64,000 bases of DNA from Herbihabitans rhizosphaerae (GTDB lineage: Bacteria > Actinomycetota > Actinomycetes > Mycobacteriales > Pseudonocardiaceae). Both the position numbers and the translations under genes were made by a program. Numbering within the stretch: position 1 is the first letter of the stretch; every line of letters begins with the position of its first letter. Positions 15,905-26,589 of the stretch are shown one piece after another. The notes below the pieces were generated by a model that saw only the letters and a list, made by a program, of their open reading frames with translations, did not search any database and had not been told where the DNA came from. The stretch is taken from positions 124,001 through 188,000 of the forward strand of contig NZ_SGWQ01000010.1 in the NCBI RefSeq assembly GCF_004216555.1. The letters run 5' to 3'.

Positions 15905-16582
15905 ATGAAGTCACGCGTGCTGGTAGTGGACGACGATCCGGCTCTCGCCGAGATGCTGACGATCGTGTTGCGAGGCGAGGGGTTCGACACCGCGGTGGTC
16001 GGCGACGGCTCGCGGGCCCTGCCGGCGCTGCGCGAGCTGAAACCCGACCTCGTGCTGCTCGATCTGATGCTGCCCGGAATGAACGGCATCGACGTGTGCA
16101 AGGCGATCCGCTCCGAGTCCGGCGTGCCGATCGTCATGCTCACAGCGAAGAGCGACACCGTGGACATCGTGCTCGGCCTCGAGTCCGGCGCCGACGACTA
16201 CGTGGTGAAGCCGTTCAAGCCCAAGGAGCTGGTCGCGCGCGTACGCGCCCGGCTGCGGCGCACCGAGTCCGAGCCGGCCGAGACGCTGGCGATCGGCGAC
16301 CTCACCATCGACGTCCCCGGGCACGAGGTCACCCGCGAGGGCGTCGCCATCCAGCTCACCCCGCTGGAGTTCGACCTGCTCGTGGCCCTTGCCCGCAAGC
16401 CGCGACAGGTGTTCACTCGCGAAGTCCTGCTCGAGCAGGTGTGGGGTTACCGGCACGCGGCGGACACCCGGTTGGTCAACGTGCATGTCCAGCGGCTGCG
16501 CTCCAAGGTCGAGAAGGACCCGGAGCACCCCGAGGTCGTGCTCACCGTCCGCGGTGTCGGCTACAAGGCCGGGCCTCCGTGA
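15905..16582 (+). CDS. mtrA: Response regulator MtrA
   Basis: A 225-aa OmpR/PhoB-family regulator. The receiver domain has acidic residues Asp9-Asp11, phosphoacceptor Asp53 (LVLLDLMLPG) and Lys in VVKPF. The C-terminal winged helix (about residues 125-225) ends VLTVRGVGYKAG. Near-identity of blocks such as MNGIDVCKAIR and DIVLGLESGADDYVVKPFKP to mycobacterial MtrA, together with mtrB and lpqB downstream, makes the symbol secure. MtrA controls cell-wall hydrolases and replication-linked genes in actinobacteria. ATG 15905 fits the 225-228 aa family length; an in-frame ATG at 15896 adds three residues. Confidence 0.97.
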   Translation: MKSRVLVVDDDPALAEMLTIVLRGEGFDTAVVGDGSRALPALRELKPDLVLLDLMLPGMNGIDVCKAIRSESGVPIVMLTAKSDTVDIVLGLESGADDYVVKPFKPKELVARVRARLRRTESEPAETLAIGDLTIDVPGHEVTREGVAIQLTPLEFDLLVALARKPRQVFTREVLLEQVWGYRHAADTRLVNVHVQRLRSKVEKDPEHPEVVLTVRGVGYKAGPP

Positions 16583-16602
16583 CCAGTGCCCGGCGGTAAG
16601 TA

Positions 16603-18351
16603 TTGAGAACGTTCGTCACCCGCCACGCCCGTGCGGCAGTGCGGAGCGTCGGGCGGGCCGTCGCCTTCTGCCGCAAGCGGTCCGCCGCCTTCGGTGAACT
16701 GTGGCGCCGCTCGCTGCAGATCCGCGTCGTGGTCAGCACCCTCGCGCTGTCCTCGGCCGTGGTGTTCGTGCTGGGCATGGTGCTGCAGAGCCAGATCAGC
16801 GACCGTCTGCTGGCCACCAAGACCGAGGCGGCCGTGGCCCAGACGATGGCCGCGGTCAAGTCCGTCGAGCCCGCGCTGACCAGTATCAACCCGGTCTCCG
16901 ACGACGTGCAGCTGCGCCTGGCCAGCGCCCTGAGCGAACTCACCAACAGCTCCGACCAGCAGGGCACGGCCGACTCGGTGGCCGGTGCGTTCGAGCCGGT
17001 GTTCGCCTACGACGAGCGCGACCTCAGCTCCTGGAAGGCGGTCGGGCCGTACTCCGACGTGCCGGCCGGTCTGCGCGCCGGCGTGCAGAAGGGCAGCCCC
17101 ACCTCCCAGATCCACACCGTGGACCGCAACGGCGACCGCACCACGTTCCTCATCGTCGGCGCGCCGGTCCCCAACACCCTGCAGCCGCTGCAGGTGTACC
17201 TGCTGTTCCCGCTGACCACCGAGCAGAACACGATCAACCTGGTGCAGAGCACGCTCGTGGTGGGCGGGCTGGTGCTGCTGCTCCTGCTGGCCGGCATCAC
17301 GAACCTGGTGACCCGCCAGGTGGTGCGCCCGGTCCGGCGCGCGGCCGAGGCGGCGGAACGGTTCGCCGAGGGCGAGCTGGACGAACGCATGGTCGTGATC
17401 GGCGAGGACGACGTGGCCCGGCTCGCCGAGTCGTACAACCAGATGGCCGAAAGCATCCAGCGGCAGATCCGGCAGCTCGAGGAGTTCGGCCAACTGCAGC
17501 GGCGGTTCACCTCCGACGTGTCGCACGAGCTGCGCACCCCGCTGACCACCGTGCGGATGGCCGCCGACGTGCTGCACGCGTCCCGGGCGCAGTTCCCCGG
17601 CGGGTTGGCGCGCTCGACCGAGTTGCTGGTCGACGAGCTGGACCGGTTCGAGGCACTGCTCGCCGACCTGCTGGAGATCAGCCGGTTGGACGCGGGCGTC
17701 GAGGAGCTGGCCGCCGAGGCGATCGACGTGCGCGCGATGGTCGAGCGGGCCGTCGAGTCGGTCCGGGTCATCGCGGACAACGCCGGCTCCCCGATCGAGC
17801 TGGACCTGCCCGAGCACGAGGCGACCGCCGAGGTGGACGCGCGCCGGGTGGAGCGGATTCTGCGCAACCTGCTGGCCAACGCCGTCGACCACGGCGAGGG
17901 GCGGCCGGTCGTGGTCCGCCTGGCCTACGACGAGCACGCGCTGGCGATCAGCGTGCGCGACTACGGCGTCGGGCTGCGTCCCGGCGAGGCGGAGCTGGTG
18001 TTCAACCGGTTCTGGCGGGCCGACCCGTCGCGCAACCGGCACACCGGCGGCACCGGTCTCGGCCTCGCGATCAGCGTGGAGGACGCGCGGCTGCACGGTG
18101 GCAGACTGGAGGCGTGGGGCGAGCGCGGCGAGGGCGCGCAGTTCCGGCTGACCATCCCGCGCGAGCAGGACGTCGAGCTGGGCGAGAAGGACAGCCCGCT
18201 GCCACTGCGCCCGGAAGACGCGTCGTCGGAGCAGGTGCCCGAGGAGGTTACGGTCACGCCGCAGCCCGCCGAAGTGTCCACAGTGGACGGTGAGGTGGAC
18301 GCGCCGGCCAAGCTGGAGCGTCACACGCAGGAGCGGGAGGAGGTCCGATGA
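16603..18351 (+). CDS. mtrB: Sensor histidine kinase MtrB
   Basis: A 582-aa protein. A transmembrane helix near residue 45 precedes an extracellular sensor region (about residues 65-215), and a second helix (about 218-240) precedes HAMP. The HisKA box SHELRTPLTTVR contains the phosphoacceptor His, and the HATPase includes NAVDHGEG and GGTGLGLAIS. The C-terminus is a hydrophilic acidic tail. It is the cognate kinase of MtrA. The start is a TTG at 16603, 20 bp after mtrA; an apparent GTG at 16579 hits a stop within seven codons. The lpqB start overlaps the end by four bases. Confidence 0.96.
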   Translation: MRTFVTRHARAAVRSVGRAVAFCRKRSAAFGELWRRSLQIRVVVSTLALSSAVVFVLGMVLQSQISDRLLATKTEAAVAQTMAAVKSVEPALTSINPVSDDVQLRLASALSELTNSSDQQGTADSVAGAFEPVFAYDERDLSSWKAVGPYSDVPAGLRAGVQKGSPTSQIHTVDRNGDRTTFLIVGAPVPNTLQPLQVYLLFPLTTEQNTINLVQSTLVVGGLVLLLLLAGITNLVTRQVVRPVRRAAEAAERFAEGELDERMVVIGEDDVARLAESYNQMAESIQRQIRQLEEFGQLQRRFTSDVSHELRTPLTTVRMAADVLHASRAQFPGGLARSTELLVDELDRFEALLADLLEISRLDAGVEELAAEAIDVRAMVERAVESVRVIADNAGSPIELDLPEHEATAEVDARRVERILRNLLANAVDHGEGRPVVVRLAYDEHALAISVRDYGVGLRPGEAELVFNRFWRADPSRNRHTGGTGLGLAISVEDARLHGGRLEAWGERGEGAQFRLTIPREQDVELGEKDSPLPLRPEDASSEQVPEEVTVTPQPAEVSTVDGEVDAPAKLERHTQEREEVR

Positions 18352-20072
18352 CCACACGGTCGCGCGCCGCCGTACTGCTGGCGCTGGTGTTCGCGCTGGT
18401 GACGTCGTGCGCGAACATCCCGGAGGAGTCGCTGCCGCAGCCCGTGCGCGAGGGCAACGTGTCCAACCCGAACGCGGTGCCGCAGCCGCCGAAGGACGCC
18501 GACCCGTTCACCCTGGTGCGCAACTTCGTGATGGCCAGCGGCGACTCCGACCAGGCCAAGGGCTATCTCACCGAGGACGCGCGGCGGCGCTGGCCCGGCG
18601 ATGCCGGTCTGCTGATCGTGGACGACACGTTCGGCACCGTGCCGCCGTCCACGTCCGACGACACCTCGCCGAACGAGCAGACCGTGGTGCTGCGCGGCCG
18701 CACGTTCGGCCGGATCGGGTCGGACAAGGCGTTCATCGCCAACGCCGGCCAGATCGACGAGCACGTGCGCGTGGTGCGCCAGCAGGACGGCCAGTGGCGG
18801 ATCACCCAGCCGCCGAGCCGCTACGTGCTCACCAAGGAGGAGTTCGACAGCCGCTACACGCGGACCGACCTGTACTTCTTCGAGACGTCGCTGGGCGTGC
18901 TGGTGCCCGATCCGCGCTACGTGCCGACGCAGCCGCGCAACGGCCTGCCCGCGCGCGCGATCGACGCGCTGCTCTCCGGGCCGTCCGACGCGCTGCGGTA
19001 CTCCCTGCCCCGGCCGTTCCTGCCCGAGACGCGCGCCAACGTCGGTTACAACACCAACGGCACGCTCGTGGTGAACCTGACCAAACTGGGCGAGCCGAAC
19101 GCCGACCAGCGCAACCTGATCGCCGCGCAGATCGTGCTGTCGCTCAAGGACGTCGCCGCCACCAAGATCCGCATCGAGGCCGACGGCGAGCCGCTGATCG
19201 CCGACCATCCCGACTGGCGGGTCACCGATGTGCCGTCCTACTCGCATGTCGCGACGCCGCGGGCCGACCTGCCGGGGCTGCTGGTCAGCACGGACGGCCG
19301 GGTGCGCTCGCTGCGCGACGGGCAGCCGGTGCCGGGGCCGGCCGGCAGCGGCGAGTACAACGTGCAGAACGCCGCGCAGTCCATCGACGGCGTCCAGCTC
19401 GCCGTGGTGGAGCAGACCGCGACCGGAGCGCGGCTGCGGGTCGGCCGGTTCGGCGAACAGCTGCGCGAGGTGCCGGTCGCCGCCGCGACGCTGACCAGAC
19501 CGACCTGGCAGGCCAGCAACGCGCCCAACGGCAGCGGCGAGCTGTGGACGGTCGCCGACGGCAACACGATCCTGCGGGTCGTGCGCACCAGTCAGAACAG
19601 CTGGGTGCAGACGCCGATCGACGCCTCGGAGCTGTTCCAGTACGGCCCGATCACCGAGCTGCGGCTGTCCCGCGACGGCGCGCGGCTGGCGGCGATCGCG
19701 GGCGGCAAGCTGGTCGTCGGCACGGTGGTGCGGACGCCGAACTCGGTGTCGGTGGCCTCACCGCGGCTGCTGCAGCAGGGCATGCTCTCCGACGACGTGG
19801 TCGGCGTGGACTGGCTGGACCAGACCAGGCTGGTCGCGGTCACCAGCCAGGGTGGGCTGCCGGTGGTGAACGTGTCGGTGGACGGCATGCAGATGGACCG
19901 CTACAGCAGCTCGAACCTGACCGCGCCGGTGCGCGGTGTCACGGCCGCGCCGAGCCGGCAGGTCGTGGTGATCGACAGCGAGGGCATGTGGACCGCCTCG
20001 GACGTCGGCCAGGTGTGGCGGCCGCACCCGCAGAAGTGGGGCGCCGGCGCGAAGGTCTTCTACCCCGGTTAG
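18348..20072 (+). CDS. lpqB: Lipoprotein LpqB, MtrAB accessory factor
   Basis: A 574-aa lipoprotein. The signal peptide ends in a lipobox ALVTSC (Cys at about residue 21), followed by a GerMN domain (about 170-290) and a C-terminal beta-propeller region. LpqB binds the MtrB sensor domain and modulates MtrA phosphorylation, affecting envelope homeostasis. It overlaps mtrB by ATGA, the universal arrangement in actinobacteria. Length matches the mycobacterial protein (about 583 aa). Confidence 0.96.
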   Translation: MTTRSRAAVLLALVFALVTSCANIPEESLPQPVREGNVSNPNAVPQPPKDADPFTLVRNFVMASGDSDQAKGYLTEDARRRWPGDAGLLIVDDTFGTVPPSTSDDTSPNEQTVVLRGRTFGRIGSDKAFIANAGQIDEHVRVVRQQDGQWRITQPPSRYVLTKEEFDSRYTRTDLYFFETSLGVLVPDPRYVPTQPRNGLPARAIDALLSGPSDALRYSLPRPFLPETRANVGYNTNGTLVVNLTKLGEPNADQRNLIAAQIVLSLKDVAATKIRIEADGEPLIADHPDWRVTDVPSYSHVATPRADLPGLLVSTDGRVRSLRDGQPVPGPAGSGEYNVQNAAQSIDGVQLAVVEQTATGARLRVGRFGEQLREVPVAAATLTRPTWQASNAPNGSGELWTVADGNTILRVVRTSQNSWVQTPIDASELFQYGPITELRLSRDGARLAAIAGGKLVVGTVVRTPNSVSVASPRLLQQGMLSDDVVGVDWLDQTRLVAVTSQGGLPVVNVSVDGMQMDRYSSSNLTAPVRGVTAAPSRQVVVIDSEGMWTASDVGQVWRPHPQKWGAGAKVFYPG

Positions 20073-20104
20073 CGCCTGCTACTTGTAGCCCTTCACGGCT
20101 ACGG

Positions 20105-20166
20105 CGGGTCGAGCCCGCTGAACCCGTTAGCAAGCCGAACGGGTCGAGCCCGCTGAACCCGTTAGC
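20105..20166. repeat. Two 27-bp direct repeats after lpqB
   Basis: The unit beginning CGGGTCGAGCCCGCTGAACC and ending CGTTAGC is present at 20105-20131 and 20140-20166, identical and 35 bp apart. Each copy contains the short dyad CGGGTCGAGCCCG. The pair lies 32 bp after the lpqB stop and ~110 bp before comF, so a role as a transcript 3' end or as a simple tandem duplication is possible. A loosely similar hairpin, GTAGCCCTTCACGGCTAC, precedes it at about 20086. Confidence 0.8.
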
Positions 20167-20277
20167 GTGGCTAACGACACGCCGAGGCGGGCCCCTGGTA
20201 CTTGTCCGCGCGGACCCAGGGTGGCCTTGGGTGCGCCGAATCGCTGGTTTGTCGGTGCGCGTGCCGATGGTGGGCGC

Positions 20278-20946
20278 ATGACCGATCTTCGCGCGCCGAT
20301 GCGGCTGCTGCTCGACCTCGTCCTGCCCGTGCGCTGTGCCGGGTGCGGCCGGCCCGAGCACGCCTGGTGTCCCGCCTGCCACGCCGGCGTGGACGGCCCG
20401 TTCCCGGTGCGAAGACGCGGCGGCCCGCCGATGTACGCGCTGGCCGCCTACGCCGGTCCAGCCCGCCGGGCGGTGCTCGCCTACAAGGAGCGCGGTCGGC
20501 GTGATCTCGCCGCGCCGCTGGGCCGGATGCTCGGCGCAGCGCTGCCGTCGCTGCCCGGCGTCCAGCCGTGCGCCGGCACGTGGGTGCTGGTGCCCGCGCC
20601 GTCCCGGCCGTCGGCGGCACGACTGCGCGGCGGCTCGCACATGCTGCGGCTGGCCCGGCACACGGCGGCCACGCTCGCCGAGTCGGGGCGGGCCGCGGCG
20701 GTGGCGCCAGCGCTGCGGCTGCACCGGCGCACCCGCGACTCGGTCGGCCTCGACCCGGCCGCGCGCGCCGCGAACCTGGCCGGCGGGATGCTGCCCAACC
20801 CAGCCGGCTGTCCGCCGCCGGATACCTCGGTCGTCGTGCTGGACGACGTGATCACCACCGGCGCGACGGCCGCCGCGTGCGTGGCGACGCTGGCGCGCGC
20901 CGGCGTCACAGTCACCACCGTGCTCGCCTTGACGGTGGCCGGGTGA
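20278..20946 (+). CDS. comF: ComF-family phosphoribosyltransferase-like protein
   Basis: A 222-aa protein. An N-terminal double zinc-ribbon-like CxxC pair (CAGCGRP and CPAC) is followed by a PRTase fold. The PRPP-binding loop VVVLDDVITTGATAAAC lies near residues 180-197, preceded by the VPAPSRPSAARLRGG segment. ComF proteins are linked to DNA uptake in competent bacteria; in actinobacteria the role is uncertain. It lies between lpqB and hpf as in mycobacteria (Rv3242c). ATG 20278 is chosen because the family starts shortly before the zinc motif. Confidence 0.9.
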   Translation: MTDLRAPMRLLLDLVLPVRCAGCGRPEHAWCPACHAGVDGPFPVRRRGGPPMYALAAYAGPARRAVLAYKERGRRDLAAPLGRMLGAALPSLPGVQPCAGTWVLVPAPSRPSAARLRGGSHMLRLARHTAATLAESGRAAAVAPALRLHRRTRDSVGLDPAARAANLAGGMLPNPAGCPPPDTSVVVLDDVITTGATAAACVATLARAGVTVTTVLALTVAG

Positions 20947-21004
20947 AGCCCGCACTGTGGGACGTGGACGCCAGGTGTACCCCCGGAAGAGTGAAGATGG
21001 CGGG

Positions 21005-21030
21005 GGAACCACACCAAGGTGATCAACGTT
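21005..21030 (+). promoter_or_regulatory. SigR/SigH-type promoter-like element
   Basis: GGAAC (21005-21009) and GTT (21028-21030) are separated by exactly 18 bp. This matches the GGAAT-N18-GTT consensus of thiol-oxidative-stress sigma factors except for one -35 base. It would start transcription about 460 bp upstream of hpf, close to an ATG at 21039. One match of this short pattern could be chance. Confidence 0.4.
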
Positions 21031-21343
21031 GGCCGGGTATGAGACGGCTCGGCGAGACGACGGTGAGCCCTTTGGAGGTGCCCGTGACGCCGGTCGACCG
21101 AGTCGAGACACCGCCCACAGCGGGGCAGACACTGCGCCAGAGGGGTGAAAGGCGTCCCTTGCGTCTGGACGCGGCGAGCCGACACGAGTATTGGGGTCTT
21201 CCCTGGTCGTCGCGCTACGTGACCCTCGGTCGCGGTCGGCCATTCCCCGCCCCGGGGGCTGTTGCTTCCCAGTTTTCCCAGCTAACGTGCGTCGCTATCG
21301 GAGAGATCCGAGCTCCGGCGTTCGGTGAGGAGGTGACCAGCCC

Positions 21344-21370
21344 ATGACACTGGCGCCGGAGGACCACTGA
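21344..21370 (+). CDS. Possible 8-codon leader ORF before hpf
   Basis: ATG-ACA-CTG-GCG-CCG-GAG-GAC-CAC-TGA, preceded by a strong SD-like GAGGAGGTGA ending 7 nt before the ATG. It ends 127 bp before hpf. It could be a regulatory upstream ORF. The only evidence is SD spacing and position. Confidence 0.25.
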   Translation: MTLAPEDH

Positions 21371-21497
21371 GGCCGGTGGAGATCTCGTCCGAGGAGACGT
21401 CCCGGCCGACCCCCTTCGCTCTCGTGGCCGCTCGGTTGAACCGGCATTCCGGCGCCGAAGCAGTTGCACCAGAACTCGCAACGAGTGGAGGTCGCGT

Positions 21498-22172
21498 ATG
21501 GACATCGTCGTGAAGGGTCGCAACGTCGAGGTGCCCGCTCATTACCGGGCGCACGTCGAGGACAAGCTGACCCGGCTCGAGCGCTACGACCGCAAGGTCA
21601 TCCGCTACGACGTTGAGTTGTTCCACGAACCCAACAGGCGGCAGCAGAAGAACTGTCAGCGCGTCGAGATCACGGGGAAGGGGAAGGGCCCGGCCGTCAG
21701 AGCCGAGGCAAGTGCCGGCGACTTCTATGCCGCACTCGACAGCGCGGTGACAAAACTCGAGAACCGGCTCCGCCGGCTGCACGACCGCAGGCGGGTGCAC
21801 TACGGACGACGCAGCCCGGCCTCCGTCGCGGAGGCCACCGCCCTGAACAACGGCAGGGCCAACGGGCGCTCGGTCGCCCGTACCGCGGTGCTGGAAGCAC
21901 CGGAAACCGAGAGCACGGGGAGCATCGACAGCGTCGAAGGCGTGCCCGAGGTTCCGGAACAGCGTTGGGCCGACGGCGTTCGTGACCGTGCGCCAGGCCA
22001 GGTGATGCGGGAGAAGGAGCACCCCGCCAAGCCCATGACCGTCGACCAGGCCCTCTACGAGATGGAACTGGTCGGACATGACTTCTACCTGTTCGCCGAC
22101 GCGGACTCGGGCCAGCCGTCCGTCGTCTACCGCAGGAAGGGATTCGACTACGGCGTGATCCGGCTCGTTTAG
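21498..22172 (+). CDS. hpf: Long-form ribosome hibernation promoting factor
   Basis: A 224-aa protein. The N-terminal S30AE fold covers about residues 1-105 (MDIVVKGRNVEVPAHYRAHVEDKL). A linker follows, then a C-terminal dimerisation domain of about 55 residues (KPMTVDQALYEMELVGHDFYLFADADS ... VVYRRKGFDYGVIRL). The long form alone makes 100S ribosome dimers in stationary phase. SD GTGGAGG precedes ATG 21498. It sits between comF and secA as in mycobacteria (Rv3241c), and is followed at once by a strong hairpin terminator. Confidence 0.97.
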   Translation: MDIVVKGRNVEVPAHYRAHVEDKLTRLERYDRKVIRYDVELFHEPNRRQQKNCQRVEITGKGKGPAVRAEASAGDFYAALDSAVTKLENRLRRLHDRRRVHYGRRSPASVAEATALNNGRANGRSVARTAVLEAPETESTGSIDSVEGVPEVPEQRWADGVRDRAPGQVMREKEHPAKPMTVDQALYEMELVGHDFYLFADADSGQPSVVYRRKGFDYGVIRLV

Positions 22173-22174
22173 CC

Positions 22175-22231
22175 GAAACAAGCGAATCCCTCCGGTGTGG
22201 CCTCGCAGGTCCGGGGGGATTCGCTTGTTTC
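22175..22231 (+). terminator. hpf terminator hairpin
   Basis: A 21-nt left arm (22175-22195, GAAACAAGCGAATCCC...) pairs almost perfectly with 22211-22231 (...GGGATTCGCTTGTTTC) around a 15-nt loop, three bases after the hpf stop. The T-rich right end (TTTCTTTAT) makes it a good intrinsic terminator. A repeated element starts where the hairpin ends. Confidence 0.85.
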
Positions 22232-22234
22232 TTT

Positions 22235-22447
22235 ATCGAGGGCAAGGTCGCCGAGTCGGCTTCGCCGACGGCCTGTGGTTGTTTTGCTTGGGTGGTTGGG
22301 GGCCGCGAGGTGGGTGGCTGAGTTGATTGGGTGGTCCAGCCACGCCACCTCCACGACAGCGGGCTCGTTCCTCGCCCGCTGTCCCTCCGGCGTCGTAAGG
22401 GCGACCGTCTCGACAATGAGTTTCGACCTCAGCGGGCTTTCGCTCGG
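22235..22447 (+). repeat. Repeat family A, copy 1 (~213 bp, after hpf)
   Basis: Begins ATCGAGGGCAAGGTCGCCGA and runs to ...GACCTCAGCGGGCTTTCGCTCGG. A second copy, over 90% identical by eye, lies at 58120-58334 in opposite orientation. Internal hairpins include GTCGGC-TTC-GCCGAC and AGCGGGC-N9-GCCCGCT. Both copies begin within a few bases of the end of a gene or its terminator and keep the same orientation relative to that gene. It encodes no plausible protein, although open frames through it resemble short hypothetical proteins sometimes annotated in actinobacteria. Confidence 0.9.
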
Positions 22448-22654
22448 TGCGGTCAACACACCCGGCTGCGTGAGGTCAGTGGTGTGTCTGGGGCAGTGGG
22501 AACCCTCGGTGGGCGGTGCCCGTTGGGCCTGGGTGGGCCCGGCCGTGACGGATAAGTACCCGCGTCGGTACACCGTGCTGGGAGGGTTGCCTACGATGAT
22601 GCCGAAGGCACGTCTGTTCGGACGTGTGACGAACCAGCTAGCGAGGTCGACCGG

Positions 22655-25543
<2,889 letters not shown>

Positions 25544-25546
<3 letters not shown>

Positions 25547-25620
25547 GCCGCGTCTGACAAACCCATGGTCGCGGTCTTCGCGACGAAGCCCATCGACCGA
25601 GGTTCATCAGACACGTCCTG
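25544..25620 (+). repeat. Repeat family B, copy 1 (starts at secA stop)
   Basis: The first 31 bases, from the TAG stop of secA through GGCCGCGTCTGACAAACCCA to GGTCGCGG (25544-25574), recur exactly at 33257-33287, again starting at a TAG stop. In this copy the sequence continues into an imperfect inverted repeat: GTCTGACAAACCC..GGTCG against CGACCGAGGTTCATCAGAC (to about 25612). That would make a long stem, so it may act as a transcript 3' end. Confidence 0.8.
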
Positions 25621-25666
25621 GCCGGTCGATCGCCGGCCGCGGCGTCGCCTTCGGGTGGGGCCGCGG

Positions 25667-26515
25667 TCAGACGGCGATGTCCTCCTGCTTCGCCGACCTG
25701 GACACCGCTTCCCTGATCGTGTCCGCGACGTCGGTGAGGTCCTGGATGTGGACGATCCGGCTGATCAGCCCGTCGTGGAAGTGCACGACCCAGGCCCACT
25801 CGGCGCTGTGGGCCACGCCGGTGTCCTTGACCCGGAAGGTCTCGGCGCCCACGATCACCACTCGCGAGCCGTCGCCGTAGTACTCCAGCGGCTTCTCGAA
25901 CGGGTGGAACTCGACGAGGCCGGCGGCGTGGGTGAAGTAGTCGGCCACGGCGCGCTTACCGTCGAGGTCTCCGACGGGCAGCTCGAAGACCACGTCGTCG
26001 GCCAGCGCGTCCATGAAGGGCTGGAAGTCGTCCGACTCGCCGCGCTCCAGTGGATCCCAAATGCGCCGCAGCAGTGCCACGTTCGACGACGCGGCCGCCT
26101 CGGGCAGTCGCTGGGCGACGTCCGCTGGATGGAACGCGTCGAGCAGGGCCGCGTGCGGCGACCGCTGCTGGGCGTCCATCCAGAGCGGGTAGGTCACGTA
26201 GACCAGCTCGGCGCCGGTGTCACCGGTGGAGTAGACCAGTTCCGTGTCCTTGCGGAGGTAGATCAGCTCGCCGACGCCGGCCGTGGTGCCGTGCCCGTCG
26301 GCCGAGGTGACCGTGAAGGTTCCCTTGGTGACCACGAGAACCTCGTCGTAGGTGACCACCCAGGCGTTGGACTCGCCTGGCGCGTACCGGGCGAAGCCGA
26401 CGCCCATCGCGACGTCGTCGTCCGAGTCGACCACGTCGCCGAGGAAGATCTGGCGCTCGCGCGCCTGGTACCAGGTGTCCACGTCGTCCGGTGTGTAGCG
26501 GCTGATTGCCGGCAT
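25667..26515 (-). CDS. Cupin - SnoaL-like fusion protein
   Basis: A 282-aa protein with two modules. The N-terminal ~140 residues are an EutQ-like cupin (VVTYDEVLVVTKGTFTVTSADG, residues near 60-80). The C-terminal ~135 residues are a SnoaL/NTF2-like domain (FMDALADDVVFELPVGDLDGKRAVADYF ... GLISRIVHIQDLTDV). ATG 26515 has SD AAGGAG seven bases upstream, better than the upstream ATG at 26536. It diverges from a MarR gene with a shared operator between them, so it is probably MarR-repressed. Catalytic function is unknown; detoxification or polyketide-like chemistry is only a guess. Confidence 0.85.
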   Translation of the reverse strand: MPAISRYTPDDVDTWYQARERQIFLGDVVDSDDDVAMGVGFARYAPGESNAWVVTYDEVLVVTKGTFTVTSADGHGTTAGVGELIYLRKDTELVYSTGDTGAELVYVTYPLWMDAQQRSPHAALLDAFHPADVAQRLPEAAASSNVALLRRIWDPLERGESDDFQPFMDALADDVVFELPVGDLDGKRAVADYFTHAAGLVEFHPFEKPLEYYGDGSRVVIVGAETFRVKDTGVAHSAEWAWVVHFHDGLISRIVHIQDLTDVADTIREAVSRSAKQEDIAV

Positions 26516-26534
26516 GACTCGCTCCTTCGTAACC

Positions 26535-26569
26535 AACTGTGATAGTCAAAAATTGTGACTAACTCAGTT
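26535..26569. promoter_or_regulatory. MarR-type operator between divergent genes
   Basis: A nested dyad centred on 26552: AACTG (26535-26539) with CAGTT (26565-26569), and TAGTCA (26543-26548) with TGACTA (26556-26561). This AT-rich ~35-bp palindrome in otherwise GC-rich DNA lies 20 bp from each start codon and is well placed to be bound by the adjacent MarR protein, controlling both genes. Confidence 0.75.
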
Positions 26570-26589
26570 GTACCATAGGATTCCAAAGC

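Larger units (their letters stand above)
20947..21497 (+). other. Long intergenic/5' region of hpf
   Basis: This 551-bp stretch has no convincing standard gene. A frame from 21039 to 21347 is open for 102 codons but has a third-position GC of only about 73%, well below real genes here. A SigR/SigH-like promoter (21005-21030), a short SD-preceded ORF (21344-21370) and a possible core promoter (TTGCTT ... TAACGT near 21264-21290) lie inside, so it is best read as a long regulated leader of hpf. Confidence 0.5.

Noticed and set aside
16579-16599. GTG overlapping the mtrA stop as the mtrB start
   Set aside because: That frame meets a TAA after six codons, so mtrB must start at TTG 16603 or later.
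21039-21347. 102-codon ORF upstream of hpf as an ordinary gene
   Set aside because: GC3 about 73% and no SD make it unlike neighbouring genes; kept only as a hypothesis linked to the stress-type promoter.
22235-22447. Short hypothetical proteins read through the family A repeat
   Set aside because: The conserved unit is the DNA itself, with hairpins and differences that do not favour any one reading frame.
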